NCBI GenBank assembly: GCA_017893485.1
Contig: CM030368.1
Coordinates: 175,432,004-175,496,003, forward strand
From: Hemerocallis citrina
Lineage: Eukaryota; Streptophyta; Magnoliopsida; Asparagales; Asphodelaceae
DNA length: 64,000 bases
Direction: 5' to 3'
Shown: in pieces, positions 60,589 through 64,000 of the stretch
How the letters are laid out: every line of letters begins with the position of its first letter
How positions within the stretch are numbered: position 1 is the first letter of the stretch
Made by a program: the position numbers and the translations under genes
The notes under the pieces: model-generated
What the model was told of the DNA's origin: nothing
The model's database searches: none
Seen by the model: the letters and a program-made list of their open reading frames with translations, nothing else

Positions 60589-62575
60589 ATGGACTCGTCT
60601 TCTCCGCCAAATCAAATGGGCCCGTCTTCTCCTCCAAATCAATCGGGCCCTTCTTCTTCGTCATATGTTCCACCGGTGGTTCCCAGTTCGATGGACCCAA
60701 GGCTACCGACTTTACCAGGACAACATCGCTCTAAAGCCATGTGGGAGGGGAATTCTTCGGAGTGTACTTTTCAGGGGCACGATACATTAGACATGCATCC
60801 CCGTATACATGAGTTATTACAGAACTGTGGATTATACGAGATCAGGTTGATGAGCTTTATTAAGGCCGACCGACCCTTACTAACCTCCCTTCTCGGGAGA
60901 TGGCTTCCCAAGACCCATAGTTTTCACTTGCCGGTCGACGAGATAACTGTGACACTGCAAGATGTCGCTGTAATAATGGGTCTTCCAATCGATGGACATG
61001 CCGTAACTGACACAATGGATTTTAAACCAGAGTTTATTATCCTTGAATATCTCGGGGTAGAGGCGGATCGTACAGCCCATGTCGAAAAATCTGTGAGATT
61101 GAAATGGCTTAAGGAGACATTCTCCAATACGTTAACTAATGCTTCAAGTGAGTTCCAAGTACAATGTTACTGCCAAACTTACATAATGACATTGTTTGGA
61201 GGTTTGATGTTCCCAAATTCCTCCGGAGATTCCGTGCCATTAATGTTTTTACCTCTAGTAGCCGATCTAGGGGCAGTTGGGGTGTATAGTTAGGGAAGTG
61301 CTGCACTGACTACATTCTATAGAACTTTGTGCAACTGCTCTCTCGGTGCAAAGCAGATGAACGAACCAATATTGATGCTACATGTCTGGAGTTGGGAACG
61401 ATTACACCTTGGCAGACCCATTGTTGCTAAGCAATCACCAAAGTGGGCGAATCTTCCCGAAGCCCACAACATGAGACCGCCGCAAGGTGTGTATTGGTCG
61501 GGTTCACTGACATGGAAGGCCAGCCCTAATAGATGCCTTACATATTACCGGGACGAGCTTGATAACTTCTCAGACGATTGTGTCAAGTGGCAACCATATA
61601 CCGAGGAATATTTAGCGAGATTGCCTCCTGTTTGTAACTCGAGTACTCAACTATGGTTGATAACATCACCTCTAATCCACTTTGGTACAGTTGAGGGTTA
61701 TTTTCCAGATAGGGTACTTCGTCAGTTTGGGTTGCTTAAAAATATTTCGGTGCAACATCCGTACAATGCAGCTCTACATAGTGTAACCGGTATGGGTCGA
61801 CAAGCAATCCACAATTGGGCATCTTCTTTGCACGTACACGTGGATATTTGGAACAATCATCGTCTCTATCATGTAATTGCCAATATTCCACCATTCGATG
61901 CGTCTTTGCATGTACCTTACATGTTGTGGTATAGGAGAATGACTTGCCTTTATATTTCTTCGACTAGCCAACTTGCAGTAGGTGTCCAAGTGCCGACATG
62001 GAGACATGTCGCCGATCTAGCAGGCACACATTCCGTTAATCTACCAATGTTCCAACTGAAGACACAATTGATTCGGAGTCTAGTAAGTATTATATCTATA
62101 TTTACATAACTATAAAAAGAATTTACTTATTGAATTTATTAAAACACTTCTTCTGTTTCTATGTAGATGGCCCAGACATGGATTCAAGCCAAAGAATGTG
62201 TGAAAGTATTAAAGAGTAATTTAGCCCGAACCGTTAAAGGTATTCGCACGAAAAATGGTTGAGTCATGTTGAGCACAAGCGGATCTTGTTGGCGAAGGCA
62301 ATAGATTGGATGCGATACTGTCCGGTCCCGTGCACCAAACAGGTCGTCGAAAGACAGCGGCTTCTAAACCAAGATATCGTCAGCATCCTATATTACAAGA
62401 AGAAAGACAAAAAAGAAGAAGGGAGCCGACTGTTGATGAAATACAAGAAGAAGAAGAAGAAGAAGAAGAAGAAGAAGATGACGAAGATATCATTCTCCTC
62501 TCCGGCTTAACTCAGGTAAGCCCAAAGCGTTCAAAACGGGCAAGGAAACGCCCAAATTTGTTCACCCCTTCTTAG
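60589..62575 (+). pseudogene. Plant mobile domain (PMD, MAIN-like) protein gene
   Basis: From ATG 60589: Ser/Pro-rich N-terminus with repeated PPNQ, then the PMD (PF10536) with LLGRWLPKTHSFHLPVDEIT and LQDVAVIMGLPIDG, characteristic of MAIN-like and 'phosphatase 7 long form homolog' proteins. The frame continues through HVWSWERLHLGRP and RVLRQFGLLKNI to about 62081. A TAG at 61291-61293 replaces an expected Trp; the reading resumes in the same frame. An intron (about 62082-62166, GTAAGT...TGTAG) leads to MAQTWIQAKECVKVLK. Further indels follow, then a Glu/Asp-rich tail and basic KRSKRARKRP end at 62575. PMD proteins act in gene silencing and meristem maintenance or are carried by transposons; the setting beside Harbinger and MULE favours the latter. 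Confidence 0.75.
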
Positions 62576-62599
62576 GTAAATTTCTTGTTTTGTTATGTT

Positions 62600-63145
62600 T
62601 GACTGTAGTATTTAAGTTGTTGAAGTTGTTATTCGTAGTTGCAGTATTTAAGCTGAAGTTGTAATATTTAAGTTGTTGTTGAAATTGTTATTCGTAGTTG
62701 TTGAAGTTGTAGTATTTAAGTTGTTATGTTTGATTGTAGTATATATTTGTTGAAGTTGGGCGAGTGTCGATATTTGTCAAGTATGCTTTATTTATTTTGT
62801 CGATGTTTGGCTGTGTTTGTGATTTTTGGATGATATGTTTTATAATTGTTTGAGAATGTTGAGAATTGTTTTAGAATTGTTTGAGAATTGTTTGAGAATG
62901 TGGAGAATGGTTGAGAATGTTGAGAATTGTTTGAGAAAGTTGAGATTGTGTCGAATTGGTTGAGAATGTTGAGATTGTTTGAGAATTGTTGAGAATGTTG
63001 AGATTGTTTGAGAATTGTTGAGAATGTTGAAATTGTTCGATATATTGTTTGAGAATTGTTTGATAATTGATGATATTGTTGAGAATGTTGAAATTGTTGG
63101 GAATTGTTTGAGAATTGTTGAGATTATTGAGAATGTTGAGATTAA
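62600..63145. repeat. TTGAGAATTGT-type and TTGAAGTTGT simple repeats
   Basis: 62630-62760 holds 'gttgttgaagttgtagtatt' variants; 62840-63145 holds many 'gttgagaatgttgagattgt' variants. No coding value. Confidence 0.8.
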
Positions 63146-63189
63146 GATGAATGTGTATACAGGGATGACCTTCAAAAGTTCACAAACAG

Positions 63190-63475
63190 TTTGTGAACAA
63201 ACCAAAGGTCGTTAACTCAGTTAGCGACCCTAGTTCAAAGAGAGGCACTAACTGAGTTAGTGTTTGTGGTTATGCTCAATCATCCAGAGATTTTCAAGTC
63301 TCTGGAAATTAGAAATTATCACAGTCGTTAACTCAGTTAGCGACCCTAGTTCAAAAAAGGGAAATAACTGAGTTAGCATCTGTGGTTATGCCCAATCATC
63401 TAGAGTCTTTCAATTCTCTGGAAATTAGAAATCATCACAGTCGCATACACAGTTAGCGCCCCTATTCAAATGAAC
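63190..63475. repeat. 116-bp tandem repeat with inverted core
   Basis: Landmark 'gttaactcagttagcgaccc' at 63211 and 63327 with a decayed third start at about 63441, giving a 116-bp period. Each unit contains CTAACTGAGTTAG-like inverted motifs. It abuts the broken end of the MULE transposase. Confidence 0.75.
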
Positions 63476-64000
63476 CGTACAACTTCTCAATAGCTTTTTG
63501 TTTTGAAATCCAAGCCTTCCTATAAGATATCTGATAATTGAATTGTAGTTTGATTATCTCAATGATGGCCCACAGTGTAATTCCTATCTAAGCCTTGATA
63601 ACATTCACAATCAAATTGCATACAAGTTTAGCATCAGCTTTACAGTGGTCATGATTCAATGTGGGATTCACACATGTATGTGGCCCTACTATTTTTTTAA
63701 CCACAAAATTTGTCCGGCCCTTCGAAACGATTGCATGTAATCTCCACGGACAACCACCCTCACTTGCAACTGGTGGGATTTGCACCATCTCCTCAAGTGA
63801 ACGTTTTCTCGGAGCCAATTTACATTTAACGGCATATATGGTCGATGAAGGTTTCATTGTGATAAATTTCCAATATTTTTTTTTGGATTATAGCTTTACC
63901 ACATGTTGGATCGATTCTTTGCTTTAAAACTCTTGCCCAATGTAGAATTCATCTACGGTGGATGAACTGGACGACTTCTGTGGACCATGATTTACTCTCG
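63476..64000 (-). pseudogene. MULE (Mutator-like) transposase, N-terminal part
   Basis: The minus-strand reading has DEFYIGQEF...SKESIQHVVKL, YAVKCKLAPRK, GCPWRLHAIVSKGRTNFVV and KKIVGPHTCVNPTLNHDH. These are the N-terminal DNA-binding region of plant MULE transposases (PF03108-type). It is followed by ISYRKAWISKQKAIEKLYG, the segment usually before the catalytic DDE core. Stops occur in the N-terminal part (near 63920 and 63888) and again after 63600. The frame is lost at the 116-bp repeats, so the catalytic core is missing. The true 5' end lies beyond the window edge or near it. Confidence 0.7.

Overview
The window is repeat-dominated plant nuclear DNA, most likely from an angiosperm and probably a eudicot; I could not identify the species. 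There are plant-type LTR retrotransposons, PIF/Harbinger and MULE transposase relics, Tourist-like and hAT-like MITEs, a short Helitron, LINE tails and a plant mobile domain (PMD) gene. No intact single-copy host gene could be supported.

Layout. At 10-12298 three giant LTR-like units are nested inside one another: X (10-12298) contains Y (934-9565), which contains Z (2426-5725, minus strand). An unrecognised two-exon coding fragment (12320-13065) and a short copia-like LTR with degraded non-coding internal sequence (13071-14894, resuming 20071-20240) follow, split by a third giant unit, S1 (14895-20070). From about 20.7 to 23.8 kb lies a dead Harbinger element with convergent transposase and ORF1 genes; a LINE tail sits inside ORF1.

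The core is one complete minus-strand Ty3/gypsy element of the Tat lineage, 24679-52237. It has two LTRs of about 550 bp, CTCTC target duplications, a primer-binding site, gag-pro-pol with two RNase H domains, and an antisense (plus-strand) ORF with its own TATA box and two introns. It also carries several tandem-repeat arrays. Two giant S units later inserted into it: S2 (30301-36299) in an exon of the antisense ORF, and S3 (43836-49507, minus) in the protease-RT linker. Without them and their duplicated target bases the element would be about 15.9 kb. It is dead: many nonsense codons, at least two frameshifts, and a lost catalytic aspartate in RT.

Right of it (52.2-57.1 kb) is a cluster of small elements: a 367-bp Helitron, an hAT-like MITE, a foldback element full of palindromes, a LINE tail with a 15-bp target duplication, and two Tourist-like MITEs with 3-bp duplications. 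From 57.1 to 60.0 kb is a second, better preserved Harbinger (ORF1 and transposase again convergent). A PMD gene follows (60.3-62.6 kb), then simple repeats, a 116-bp tandem repeat and the N-terminal part of a MULE transposase at the right edge.

The most unusual signals are the giant LTR-like units themselves: long imperfect terminal inverted repeats, a hairpin just inside each end, and in X and Z a conserved pair of tRNA-like modules. The Tat element's independently promoted antisense gene, and the same 54-bp repeat on both sides of it, also stand out.
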